Assembly (NCBI GenBank): GCA_044228435.1
Contig: JBGAUW010000001.1
Coordinates: 620,001-684,000, forward strand
DNA from: Bog-950 sp044228435
GTDB taxonomy: Bacteria; Bacteroidota; Bacteroidia; Chitinophagales; LD1
Length of the DNA: 64,000 bases
Direction: 5' to 3'
This document shows, piece after piece, positions 34,000 to 44,200 of the stretch. The notes under the pieces are model-generated. The model was given only the letters and a program-made list of their open reading frames with translations. It did no database searches and was not told the DNA's origin. Within the stretch, counting starts at the first letter, position 1; each line of letters begins with the position of its first letter. A program made the translations under genes and the position numbers.

Positions 34000-35613
34000 A
34001 TGTCTCCGTTTCGGGACTCTGCGGTCGGCACAAACTGGCGCGAGCGTCCGCTCGTGCCCATACTAAGAACCACCGCATTTGCACTATGCACAGTTGTTTT
34101 TTTCGCCCTTCTCCCCTCCCACTCTTTTGCCCAAAGCCAGCTAACACCACCACCGGCAGCCGAAGGCGAAGCGGAACAGAAGGAAGTGGAAATTTTAAAT
34201 GCCGACTACCTGAAGATGCAGGAAGTGGATGGTAAAAAATATACGCGCCTGGTAGGCAATGTGGCTTTAAAGCAGGATGGTGTGCTTATGTACTGCGACA
34301 GTGCAGTTATGGATAAAGAAACCAACTCGGTAGATGCTTATGGCCGCGTGCATATAGTGCAGGATACTATAAATGCCTGGTCGCACACGCTGCACCACGA
34401 TGGTAACGCCAAGTTTTCGCGGTTAAATGGCAATGTAAAACTTACCGATGGGCAAATGGTATTGTATACCGATGAGCTTTTTTACGACGTAAAAAATAAA
34501 CTCAGTTACTATTTGGTAGGTGGCAGGGTGCTGAAAGATTCTACCGTTATTACCAGCCAGCGCGGCTATTACTACAGTCAGAAAAAGGAGGTTTTTTTTA
34601 ACGGCAATGTGGTGATGGTTGACCCAAAATACAACCTGAACAGCGATACGCTGATGTATCACGTTGAAACGAAAATCTCTTACTTTTTCGGCAACACCGA
34701 AATTTTCAATAAAGACAGCCGCATACTTTGCGATAACGGCTGGTACGATAGCAGGCGCGATATATCATCGTTTGGAAAGAATACCGTAGTGCATAACCCG
34801 CCGCAGCGGCTATCGGGCGATAGTTTGTATTACGAGCGCTTTAGAGGCTTTGGCAAAGCCATAGGGCCTTTTATATGGGCCGATAGTAGTATGGAAGTAG
34901 AAATACACGCCCGCTACGGCGAGTTTATCGATTCGCAACAGTATATAATGGCCACCCAAAAACCTTTGCTCATCTACAAAATGGATAAGGACTCGCTTTT
35001 TCTGGTATCGGATACTTTAAAAAGCATGACCCGCTCAGCCACCGATTCCATCAAACACTTTTTTGCTTACCATAAAGTGCGCTTGTATATGAACCAAATG
35101 CAGGGAGTATGCGATTCGCTTTACTACTCCTTTGCCGACTCTACTTTCCGTATGTATTACAAACCGGTATTGTGGACGGATGGCATACAAATGAGCGGCG
35201 ACACCATACACCTGGAAACAAAAAACAAAAAGGCCGAAAAGCTGAGCATTTTTAAATCCGCCTTTATCATTTCACCATCTAACCAAAAGTATTTCGACCA
35301 GATAAAAGGCATCAACATCTTTGGCTACTTTGTAGATAACACCCTGGACCACATGGATGTAAAAGGCAATGGCGAGAGTATTTATTTTGGTAAAGATGAA
35401 AAGGAGAAATACATAGGCAATAACAAAGCTCTGAGCAAAGATATAACCCTTTACTTTTTAGATAAGAAGATTAATAAAATAGTTTTTATTCAAAAACCCG
35501 AAGCGGTGTTTACCCCGCTTAAAAAATTGACTGCCGAGCAAATGCAACTAAAAGATTTTAAGTGGCAAATAGAACTAAAACCTAAAAGCAGGGAGGAATT
35601 AATACCGAAGTAA
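34000..35613 (+). CDS. OstA/LptA-like periplasmic protein with a REP-containing signal region
   Basis: The frame is open from 33787, but the conserved part begins at the signal peptide core LRTTAFALCTVVFFALLPSH, cleaved near SFAQ. ATG 34000 (537 aa) or the GTG at 34054 inside REP copy 6 (519 aa, starting MPILRTTAFALC) are the plausible starts. The mature protein is a series of beta-jellyroll repeats (ILNADYLKMQEVDGKKYTRL, DSVDAYGRVHI-like, NGNVKLTDGQMVLYTDEL) of the OstA_2/LptA family that bridges LPS to LptD. The gene follows the MCE gene on the same strand and ends 4 bases from the convergent ABC gene. Confidence 0.85.
   Translation: MSPFRDSAVGTNWRERPLVPILRTTAFALCTVVFFALLPSHSFAQSQLTPPPAAEGEAEQKEVEILNADYLKMQEVDGKKYTRLVGNVALKQDGVLMYCDSAVMDKETNSVDAYGRVHIVQDTINAWSHTLHHDGNAKFSRLNGNVKLTDGQMVLYTDELFYDVKNKLSYYLVGGRVLKDSTVITSQRGYYYSQKKEVFFNGNVVMVDPKYNLNSDTLMYHVETKISYFFGNTEIFNKDSRILCDNGWYDSRRDISSFGKNTVVHNPPQRLSGDSLYYERFRGFGKAIGPFIWADSSMEVEIHARYGEFIDSQQYIMATQKPLLIYKMDKDSLFLVSDTLKSMTRSATDSIKHFFAYHKVRLYMNQMQGVCDSLYYSFADSTFRMYYKPVLWTDGIQMSGDTIHLETKNKKAEKLSIFKSAFIISPSNQKYFDQIKGINIFGYFVDNTLDHMDVKGNGESIYFGKDEKEKYIGNNKALSKDITLYFLDKKINKIVFIQKPEAVFTPLKKLTAEQMQLKDFKWQIELKPKSREELIPK
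34036..34060 (+). repeat. REP hairpin copy 6, inside the OstA-like reading frame
   Basis: Intact REP core with CAAAC on its left and TACTAAGAACCACCG (start of module A) on its right, in frame with the OstA-like gene, where it encodes NWRERPLVP. Confidence 0.88.
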
Positions 35614-35617
35614 ACCC

Positions 35618-36298
35618 TTACCGCAAATCCAAACGCTCTATTGTATTGTTTATAAGAGCGTGCTTCATTTCAGCTTCTAAAAGCGCAAAATCTTTTTTCT
35701 GTGCAGCCTTTACAAACCTACCTTCTTTAAGCAAATGTATTTCGTTGCAGGTATCGCTTAAGGTAGAGAAAATATGCGAAGAGATGATTACCGTTTTACC
35801 CAATTCTCTCAATCGCTCAATTATTTCAGTTATGATAATGTTACTTTGAATATCTACCCCGTTAAAAGGCTCATCTAATATGAAATACTGATTTTGCTGC
35901 AGCAGTATAGCAGTTAAGGCCAGCTTCTTTTTCATGCCGGTTGAATAGGTAGAGGCATATTGATTTAACGGCAGTCCGAATATATTTCTGCCCTCCATAT
36001 CTTCCACCTTAGTATTGCGGGCATTGCAGAGTAAACGGATGTATTCGCTACCCGTAATCTTATCAAAGAAAAAAGGTTCAGTAAGCAATAGCCCTAAATG
36101 GTTTTTAAGGGGCTTAAGTTCAGAAGTAATGGAGCCCGCATAATCTTCCAAACCCGCTATACATCTGAACAGGGTTGTTTTACCGGCGCCATTTTCGCCA
36201 ACAATACCATATACATTCCCCTTTTCAAATTTGATAGAAATGTCTTTTAGCACTTCTTTACTGCCAAACTGCTTCGATAAATTTTCTATTGCTATCAT
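35618..36298 (-). CDS. ABC transporter ATP-binding protein
   Basis: A 226-residue ATPase: Walker A GENGAGKTT (about 36-44), signature YSTGMKKKL (about 121-129), Walker B YFILDEPF (about 140-147) and the switch His in ISSHIF. ATG 36298 is chosen because it overlaps the stop of the membrane gene (ATGA) and begins at the usual MIAIENLSKQF; the open frame extends 28 codons further upstream inside that gene. It forms an exporter-type pair with the membrane protein. Substrate unknown. Confidence 0.93.
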   Translation of the reverse strand: MIAIENLSKQFGSKEVLKDISIKFEKGNVYGIVGENGAGKTTLFRCIAGLEDYAGSITSELKPLKNHLGLLLTEPFFFDKITGSEYIRLLCNARNTKVEDMEGRNIFGLPLNQYASTYSTGMKKKLALTAILLQQNQYFILDEPFNGVDIQSNIIITEIIERLRELGKTVIISSHIFSTLSDTCNEIHLLKEGRFVKAAQKKDFALLEAEMKHALINNTIERLDLR

Positions 36299-37212
36299 TT
36301 TAAAAGGTATTGCAGGCGCTTGCCCGAGCGGATGAAGAAATAGGGAATAACGGCTATGAGCGCCGGCGGAAACCAAACACACATGGCCAGCAATAGCCCC
36401 TGTGGCAGGCTCATTTCGTTAGGGTAAGCCGAGTATTTAGCCAAAACCACACACATCAAAAACGCATAGCCCGGCAACAAAAACAGCAATGCAAAGTGAA
36501 GTTGATTTATAAAGCCAACACCCAAAATTGCTACTACCGGCAACGCCAAAACTGTAGAATATAAAAAAGCAGTAGTTAGTTTATCAAACAAAAACTGATT
36601 AACCGATAAGTTGTGGGACCAAACGAAATATTCATTTTCGGGCTTTGCATAGTAACTCAGGGTTATTGCAAATACAAACAGCAAAGCAAATATACCCAGG
36701 TTAAAGTTGTTGGCCCATACGGCTATAATTGCCAATGCATAAGCCACAGCAAACAAATAAAAAGTGTTTCTAAAGCCCACAGTAAATTCAAAGGGCTTTT
36801 TGTAAAAAGGGGTTGGTATGGTAAAGTTAAGGCTGGTGCTAAAACTTGACAAAGCCAGCAACACTGCAACTATGGCCAAACAAAGTGCAAACAGAAAAAG
36901 CAACTTATAGCATAAAAAGAGGATAAAGGGAAGCGCTACTATCAGGTTCTCCACAACCCTTAGTTGTTTAAATTTTGCGTCGCCAAAGCAAATTTTCAAA
37001 AACTCATTTCTTCTTGTTTCGGAAAGATTACTAATAACACCAATAGCGATAAGCGATAGAACGTATGGGGCATATGCTACTTTACTAAACAGATATACCG
37101 AAAGCCCTATAAACAGCGCGATAGCAAGTAAAACACCTAACAGCGGATTTACCCCGGTATCGCTTAGCTTGCGACTTAGTAGTTTACTTTGTAGTATAAA
37201 ATAATCCTTCAC
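36295..37212 (-). CDS. ABC-type permease subunit (polytopic membrane protein)
   Basis: A 305-residue protein with about eight to nine hydrophobic helices and a cytoplasmic N-terminus (MKDYFILQSKLLSRKLSD). Its stop overlaps the start of the ATPase by four bases, so the two are translated together. No specific permease family can be named; topology and partner are the basis for the call. Confidence 0.75.
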   Translation of the reverse strand: MKDYFILQSKLLSRKLSDTGVNPLLGVLLAIALFIGLSVYLFSKVAYAPYVLSLIAIGVISNLSETRRNEFLKICFGDAKFKQLRVVENLIVALPFILFLCYKLLFLFALCLAIVAVLLALSSFSTSLNFTIPTPFYKKPFEFTVGFRNTFYLFAVAYALAIIAVWANNFNLGIFALLFVFAITLSYYAKPENEYFVWSHNLSVNQFLFDKLTTAFLYSTVLALPVVAILGVGFINQLHFALLFLLPGYAFLMCVVLAKYSAYPNEMSLPQGLLLAMCVWFPPALIAVIPYFFIRSGKRLQYLLK

Positions 37213-37238
37213 CCGGTTTATGAATTTAACGCAACGTA

Positions 37239-37976
37239 TTACTGCCCTGCACTATTAGCTTGTAACATCGCATCAAGCCGCTGCTCTAACTCGGGCAAAC
37301 AATGATACAACTCTTCAAACGACGATACAATAAAATACATATCCTGCATCTTATCTTTATGAAAATTTGTATTTAATACTTCGGCCACATTAAACTTTAA
37401 ATGTTGCGGCACACTGCTTAAAGAATATTCTGTTTCGCCGGAACTGGATATAATACCGGCCCCGTAAATTTTAACCTGTCCGTTTTCGCGTATTAAACCA
37501 AACTCTACCGTAAACCAGTAAATACGGCTCATTAACTCAATCGCGTAAGGATTATCGATATGTTTTAACGCAATATGGCTAAGGCCTAACAGGAAATCGC
37601 AAAAGTGCTTATCGGTTAACAGGGGAATATGGCCAAACACATCATGAAACATATCGGGCTCCTCTATATAGTTTAACTGCTCCATTTTACGCAGCCAACA
37701 GGTTGCCGGAAACTTTTGCTGGTTAAGCAATAGAAAGAAATCCTTATCCGGTATTATGCCGGGCACCGCCTGTATATGCCAGCCGGTGTGCTGTTCCAGC
37801 AAAGCATTGGCGGCTTTAAAATCGGGTATACGGTGCGGGTTGAAATGAATTTTATCCAACCCTTCAATATACTTTTCGGTAACGGTGGTGCGCAAATTTT
37901 CCATTTGGCGCGCAAACAAAATCTCCCATACCTGGAAATGCTCCGGAGAGTAAGTATCATACTGCTGTTGTAACAT
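37239..37976 (-). CDS. phhA: Phenylalanine 4-monooxygenase (aromatic amino acid hydroxylase)
   Basis: A 245-residue pterin- and iron-dependent enzyme converting phenylalanine to tyrosine. The iron ligands are H111 and H116 in MFHDVFGH and E158 in FTVEFGL; the RIYWFTVEFG block and WLRKMEQLNYIEEPDMFHD region (94-112) are typical of bacterial single-domain PAHs. ATG 37976 gives the family-length protein; the frame extends to 38063 only by reading through the leader terminator. It lies behind a tyrosine-rich leader peptide and hairpin, implying control by tyrosine supply. The ABC gene pair follows 26 bases downstream and may share the transcript. Confidence 0.95.
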   Translation of the reverse strand: MLQQQYDTYSPEHFQVWEILFARQMENLRTTVTEKYIEGLDKIHFNPHRIPDFKAANALLEQHTGWHIQAVPGIIPDKDFFLLLNQQKFPATCWLRKMEQLNYIEEPDMFHDVFGHIPLLTDKHFCDFLLGLSHIALKHIDNPYAIELMSRIYWFTVEFGLIRENGQVKIYGAGIISSSGETEYSLSSVPQHLKFNVAEVLNTNFHKDKMQDMYFIVSSFEELYHCLPELEQRLDAMLQANSAGQ

Positions 37977-37999
37977 AAACTGCGTTTTAATTTTTACAT

Positions 38000-38028
38000 A
38001 AAAAAAGCCCGGTTCATAAGAGCCGGGC
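38000..38028 (-). terminator. Attenuator terminator in the phhA leader
   Basis: Reverse-strand GCCCGG ... CCGGGC (6-base perfect stem, two further pairs inside) is followed directly by T7, 24 bases before the phhA ATG. Its position between a leader ORF and the enzyme gene suggests conditional termination. Confidence 0.8.
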
Positions 38029-38056
38029 CGAATAATTTTGATTGCATTACAAACAA

Positions 38057-38116
38057 TTACCACCCGCCATAGCTATAGCGATAATAATTGGTAGTTGTAT
38101 TGATAGTGCGAATCAT
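38057..38116 (-). CDS. Tyrosine-rich leader peptide of phhA
   Basis: ATG 38116 opens a 19-codon ORF MIRTINTTTNYYRYSYGGW ending in TAA at 38057. Four of its codons 11-16 are TAT (Tyr), with Trp at the end. The stop is 29 bases before the terminator hairpin. A GGCGGG (38063-38068) just after the Tyr codons can pair, with one bulge, with CCCGGC in the 5' arm of the terminator, giving a possible antiterminator. This is the layout of ribosome-mediated attenuation: tyrosine shortage would stall the ribosome and let phhA be read. Antiterminator pairing is inference; the ORF and hairpin are visible. Confidence 0.75.
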   Translation of the reverse strand: MIRTINTTTNYYRYSYGGW

Positions 38117-38158
38117 GATATGAATATACGGAAATTAATTAAAACGGTTACCCTATAT

Positions 38159-38196
38159 AAAAAAACGTTCTACCCTTAAACGGGCAGAACGTTTTT
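38159..38196 (-). terminator. Intrinsic terminator of the collagen-repeat gene
   Basis: AACGTTCTACCC / GGGCAGAACGTT (one G-U pair on the reverse strand) with a 6-base loop, followed on that strand by T7 or more. It lies 26 bases after the stop of the giant gene and separates it from the phhA leader. Confidence 0.88.
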
Positions 38197-38221
38197 AGAA
38201 ATCATATCAAAAATACAAAAT

Positions 38222-41200
38222 CTAAGGGCAACCAACCGCTGAAAATCCCGGAACGCCGGCATTGCTTACAGTTAGCTTCCAGCAGTTGCCATCAGGCGAT
38301 TTCATGATTACACCATTACCATTATCGCTTACATAAACATCACCACCAGCTACATGCAATTTTGCCTTAGGTGTATCGGTTCCAATAGCTACGTTACCAC
38401 CATTAGGTTGTATTACAGTGCCGCTTTTGCCGTAGCTCTGTCCGCCATCAATCACTATACCGGTAGCAAAAGCCATTTTAAGTTGGCGGTAATCAGGCCC
38501 TGTCCAATCGCCTGCTGTGCGATAGATACCATATTCTGCACCGCCTTGCCAAAACAAACCGGTTTCAGAACCAGTAGTTGCACCTACATTGTCTCCAAAG
38601 GTTATTTGCCCATCGGTAGAAACATCCAGCGACCGTTGCGGATTAGAAGTTCCTATACCTACCCTGCCCGGAACTATAAGCCCACCTGAAGGAGCACCAT
38701 TAGTACCCGCATAAGAACCCAGCGCAAGGTTACCGTTTACAGCTAAGGTAGATTGTGGTGTTGTAGTACCAACCCCCATACTGCCGCCGCTATTAGTAAA
38801 TAATAAAACTTTACCACCATTGGGTTGAATAACTGTTCCGCTTTTACCATAACTCTGTCCACCATCTATTATAATACCTGTAACCCAGTTCATTCTTAAC
38901 TGTTGGTAATCGGGGCCGGTCCAGCCACCTGTAGTGCGGTATAAGCCATATTCGACCCCAGGATTCCAGAATATACCAGTTTCGAAACTAGTAGTGGCGC
39001 CCGCATTATCACCAAAGGTTATTTGTCCGTCGGTAGAAAGATCTAACAAACGTTGCGGATTGGTGGTTCCAATACCTACCCGGCTTCCGTTGTTATAAAT
39101 ATTAGTGCTGTTAACTACCCAGGCACTACCATTCCAATAAGGTGTAACACCAGTTGCAGTTCCGTTACCCAGGCCGGCGGCAGTGCTTACCCCTAAGTTA
39201 CCAGAGCCATCTACAGTTAAACTACCATTGGTATAATTTTCAAACCTTACCGTTCCGTTTACATCCAGTTTAGCAGTAGGGTTATTTGTAGCAATACCTA
39301 CATTACCCGTAGCGCCGCCAAAAGCCTGTAAAGTTAAGTGCGAACTTCCCTTAGCCATAATATTTAAGCCCTGGTTGGCATCGTAACCAGTTGCATAAAT
39401 TGTATTAAAACCAAAACCTATACCCTGGCTATTACTGCTGTGTCTAAACTCAACACCACCATCGTAGCTTTGGCCTGAACCGTAACTGCCACTGGCATAA
39501 ATTGTTTTTCCATCATCATAAACATCAGGCGAGCCTCCGTTTACAATAAGCAACCGCGCATCGCTTGCAGGGTAACCTATACCCGTATTTCCATTAATCC
39601 ACGCGGTACTGCTTACCTCTAAAGTGCTGGTGCGGGTGCTGCCATTTACATCTAATTTAGCCTGTGGGTTGGTGGTGGCAATACCTACATTACCCGTAGC
39701 GCCTCCCATAGCTTGTAACGTTAAGTGCGAGGTACCTTTAGCTATTATATTCAAATCCTGATCGGTATTATAGCCGGTGGCATACATCGTATTATAGCCA
39801 AAACCTATACCCTGGCTATTACTATTATGCCTAAACTCTACTCCCCCATCATAGCTTTGTCCACTGCCCATATTAGCTCCTACATATAGGGTCTTATTAT
39901 CATCATACGTACCCGCCCCGCTGCCGTCGCTTATATTCATCCGCGCATCGCCTAACCCGCCAACAGCTGCTTTTCCACCAAGGCTGCTACTGCCGGCTAC
40001 AGTTAAGTCGCTACGTACGTTGGTTGTACCGTTTACATCCAGTTTGTATTGAGGGTTATTAATAGCTATACCCACATTACCGGTAGCTCCGCCAAATGCC
40101 TGAAGCGTTAGTGGTGAGTTACCTTTTGCAATCAGATTAAGATCCTGGTCGTTATTATAACCGGTGGCGTAAATAGTGTTATAACCAAAGCCTACACCCT
40201 GGCTGTTACTGCCATGGCGGAACTCTACCCCCCCATCGTAACTTTGGCCCGAACCATAATTACCCAACACATAAAGCTTTTTATTGTCGTCGTAAGTACC
40301 CGGATCGCTGCCATCACTTACTACAAGTTTAGCGTCTGGGGCCGAATAGCCAACACCCACATTACCACCGGTGGTATTGTAAACATTAGAACCAGTGGTT
40401 GTCCATCCCGATGAAAATGCCTGCCAGCTACCGTTACCGCTACCATCACTTGTAAGCACATAATTATTGGCGGCACCATTCGTCATTTGGAAAGTTGTGG
40501 TTCTAAGCGAACCATTTACTTCCAGTTTTGCCTGTGCGTTAGTTGTACCAATACCCACATTGCCATTGCCCTGTAATGTCATAATTAGCTTACTTCCTAT
40601 GTCTGTAACTGCATCGGTTGCTTGATCCCACACATAAAAATCGATAGCGTTGTTTGGCTGCCCACCTGAATCGTGGCGGGTTCTTATGGCATGCTGGTAT
40701 TGCGCACCGCCACCATAACCCAAAGTTATTTGAGCCCCAATGCCACCGTTCATAAGCGCCATACCGCCGCTAACATTCAGCCTTTGGGTGTTTGAGCTGG
40801 TGTTTACCATTACAGTGCCGTTTAAGTTGGTATTACCATTAATCACTACATTATTATCCACCTGCAGGCCATCGCGGATATAAGCGTCCCCCAATACGTG
40901 CAATTGGTGGGAAGGGTTTCCAATACCAATTCCTACATTACCGCTTCCATCAATGGTAAATACATGCTTTGACCCAACTGCATCAACTGCATCGGTAGAT
41001 GGATCCCATGTATAAAAGTCGAAGGCATTGCCCTGCCCTGCACCCGAATTATGACGTGTGCGGATAGCATTTTGGTAGTTTGCACCACCTGCATACCCAA
41101 AGGCTATTTGCGTTCCAATAGAACCATTACGCAAAGTTAAACCACCATTTACATCCAGTTTCGACTGTGGGCTTGATGTATTAATACCCACATTACCGCT

Positions 41201-44200
41201 ATTGGTATTGTTTATATCGTTGCCGTTATTCGTCCACTGACCGGTAATTGAAGCAGGATCGATACTTGTAACCGATAAGTTGCCGTCGTTATCGGTTTGA
41301 ATAACACGATTGCCCGAACCTGCCAAACGAGGCATTCTGATAGTCTGTGTTCCCCAACCAATATTTTCACCTAAAGTCCAAACCAGGTTTTGGTAAGAGA
41401 TTTGGCCGAGATTATTGCCCTGGTCTAAAGCAGTAATGGTGCTTTTATCGCTGGATTGAATTGTTATGTTACTACCGTTAGCAGTACCATAACCATCGCG
41501 GGTAGTTTGGTCGTCGCCAAAAACCGCATCCGCATCGCCAAAGCCAGCATATGGATTTCCGCTTAGGTGATTAAAATAAGAATGACCGTTTGTTACTTGC
41601 AAAGAAGCCTGGGGATTATTAGTTCCCACACCTACACGGTTCTCAAAGTAACCTATACCGGCAACATCAAGCGCAGCACTTGGATTATTAGTTCCAAAGC
41701 CGGTATTACCCGAAAAATAACTGGTACCGCTTACGCCAAAGGTCGTCCCCGGATCGCTTGCCGCGCCTACGTTAAAGTGGCCTGTTCCACCCTCATAATA
41801 AGTAACCCAACCCCGTGTAGGGTCGTAAAAACCACCCGAGTGGCTACCATTATATATTAATGCCGGTGCTTGATTATCATAACCAAGCGCTAAACCATAC
41901 CAACCATTAGTGGTATTATTAAATCCTATATTTCCCAGGCCGTTAGGGGTGGTGGTAATAAATCCACTGTTTCCAACCTGTAAGTTTCCGCCAATAACAC
42001 CATTGCCGCTAATATTAAAGTTGGCATTACTTTGTTGAGAAGTTGAATTTAAAATAGCGCCGCTGTTACCAGCAGGTGTAATTGTTTGCCCAGGCTGTAT
42101 GGACCCTCCAACCCCTAATTTAACCACTCCATCGTCACCATTTCTCATAGCCAGCAACAACCAGTTTTCGGGCAGCTCAAAATTGCTTCCGTAAGCAACT
42201 ACCCTAAAGTTATCGGGCTGAAAACCCGCATTGCTGCCAATTGGCATTATATAATAAAGAGCATGCCATCCGCTTAAAGGCACACCATCCGTAGTTGCCG
42301 TAACAGTTCCGGCTCCGCCAACTCCGGGTATTAAAGTTCCATCAGCAGGCATATTAATATCATAATAGCCGCTTGTTGAAAAATGTGCACCGGTTCCGGC
42401 ACCTAACACAATAAAGCGATTGGTCCACTTTAAATATCCCGAGTTATCAAAGGTTATAGTACCCCCACCGGTAAGCACAAACTGCGCCTTGGTAGTAGCT
42501 GTGTAAGCTGCATTAATAGCCACTGTTGGATTACCATTAACCCCGTTTCCGTTAGTTATATCTATTTGATTTGTAGTGCCTGCTATAGTTCTCGGATTTG
42601 TCACATCACCATTACCATCTACCGCCAGTAAGCCATTGGTATAATTTTGAAACCGAACTGATCCTGTAGTATGCAACTGCGCCGATGGCGAGGAAGTTCC
42701 TATACCCACTTCGCTTCCATTATTATAAATACTATTGCTGGTAGTAACCCAATCGTTGCCATCCCAATAGGTGGTGTTACCTGCAGCTGAGCCGGCCTGT
42801 AATAAGCCTGTAGCTCCGGTTGGTCCCTGCGCACCGGTTTCGCCGGCAGGCCCGGTATCGCCGGTATTTCCCTGTGGCCCTGTGGCACCGGTTTCGCCCT
42901 GGGCGCCGGTGGCACCCACGTTCCCTGTAGGACCGGTAGCGCCCGTAGGGCCGCTTCCTAAAGGTAAAGTGGATAACAATCCATTATCATCTGCTACTAC
43001 CATTCTAGTTCCGGTACCGGCTAATGAACCTACTTCCAATATACCGGTGTTTGTATGCACTTTAAACTCAGGCCCTGTAGCAACGCCCAGGTTAGTTATA
43101 AGCCACATAGAAAACGAAGGCATATTTACTAAACCGCCATCTGTGCTAAATGTACTTGTGCTTGCAGTAGTACCATTTAATTGAAACGAAGGCCCCTGTA
43201 AACGCAATGTGTAGGTTTGCCCGTATACCAAGGTTGGAGGAGTATTAAAACTAACTAACGCAATACCCGAAGTATTAACGCTCAAAATTTCGCTGTTTAA
43301 TAAAGTTCCGCCGGTGCCCGTACCGCTATAAATACTAAATGTAAATAAGGAATTAATCCCCCCTCTAAACCACAAATTAAAGCTGTTCAAAGGTCCGCTG
43401 CCCGGTGCAGTAAACGATTGCCATGCATCTGTACCAAAAGCGTAACCATTTGCTGTGCTTGCAGTTTGCACATTATATGTACCCCCATTACCACTCAAAG
43501 CTGGATTAACTACAAACGCCTGATCGGGTGTGTTAGTTCCTATACCCACCTGTATGCCGTTGTTATAAATAGTATTACTGTTTAACACCCACTGGCTTCC
43601 ATTCCAATAAGTAGTGTTACCGGGATTGGTGCCATTACCTAACAATCCCGTTGCGCCAGTTGCACCTTGTGGACCGGTTGCACCAGTTACTCCGGCAACA
43701 CCCTGAACACCTTGCACTCCCGTAGCGCCGGTGGCACCTGTTACTCCGTTCAAGCCACCCGGGCCAGTAGGGCCTGTATCTCCGGTAGCTCCTGTCTCAC
43801 CAGCTATACCTTGCGCACCGGTCTCGCCTGTGGCGCCGGTTATACCTTGTAAACCCTGAGCACCAACATCGCCAGTTGCTCCTTTTTCTCCTGTTGCTCC
43901 TGTATCGCCTTTCTCCCCCTGTGCGCCAGTGTCACCGGTCGGGCCGGTTATACCTTGTAAGCCCTGAGCACCAACATCACCAGTTGCTCCTTTTTCTCCG
44001 GTCGCTCCTGTATCGCCTTTCTCCCCCTGTGCGCCAGTGTCACCGGTCGGGCCGGTTATACCTTGTAAACCCTGAGCACCAATATCACCAGTTGCTCCTT
44101 TTTCACCGGTTGCTCCTGTATCACCCTTATCTCCTTGTGCACCAGTATCGCCTGTCGGGCCGGTTACACCTTGTAAACCCTGAGCACCAACATCGCCAGT

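Noticed and set aside
30736..34060. CRISPR-like array reading of the six REP copies
   Set aside because: Spacing is irregular (from 57 to over 2000 bases), orientation is mixed and no cas genes are present.
37977..38063. Upstream extension of phhA to 38063
   Set aside because: It would translate the leader terminator hairpin and T7; the family-length protein begins at ATG 37976.
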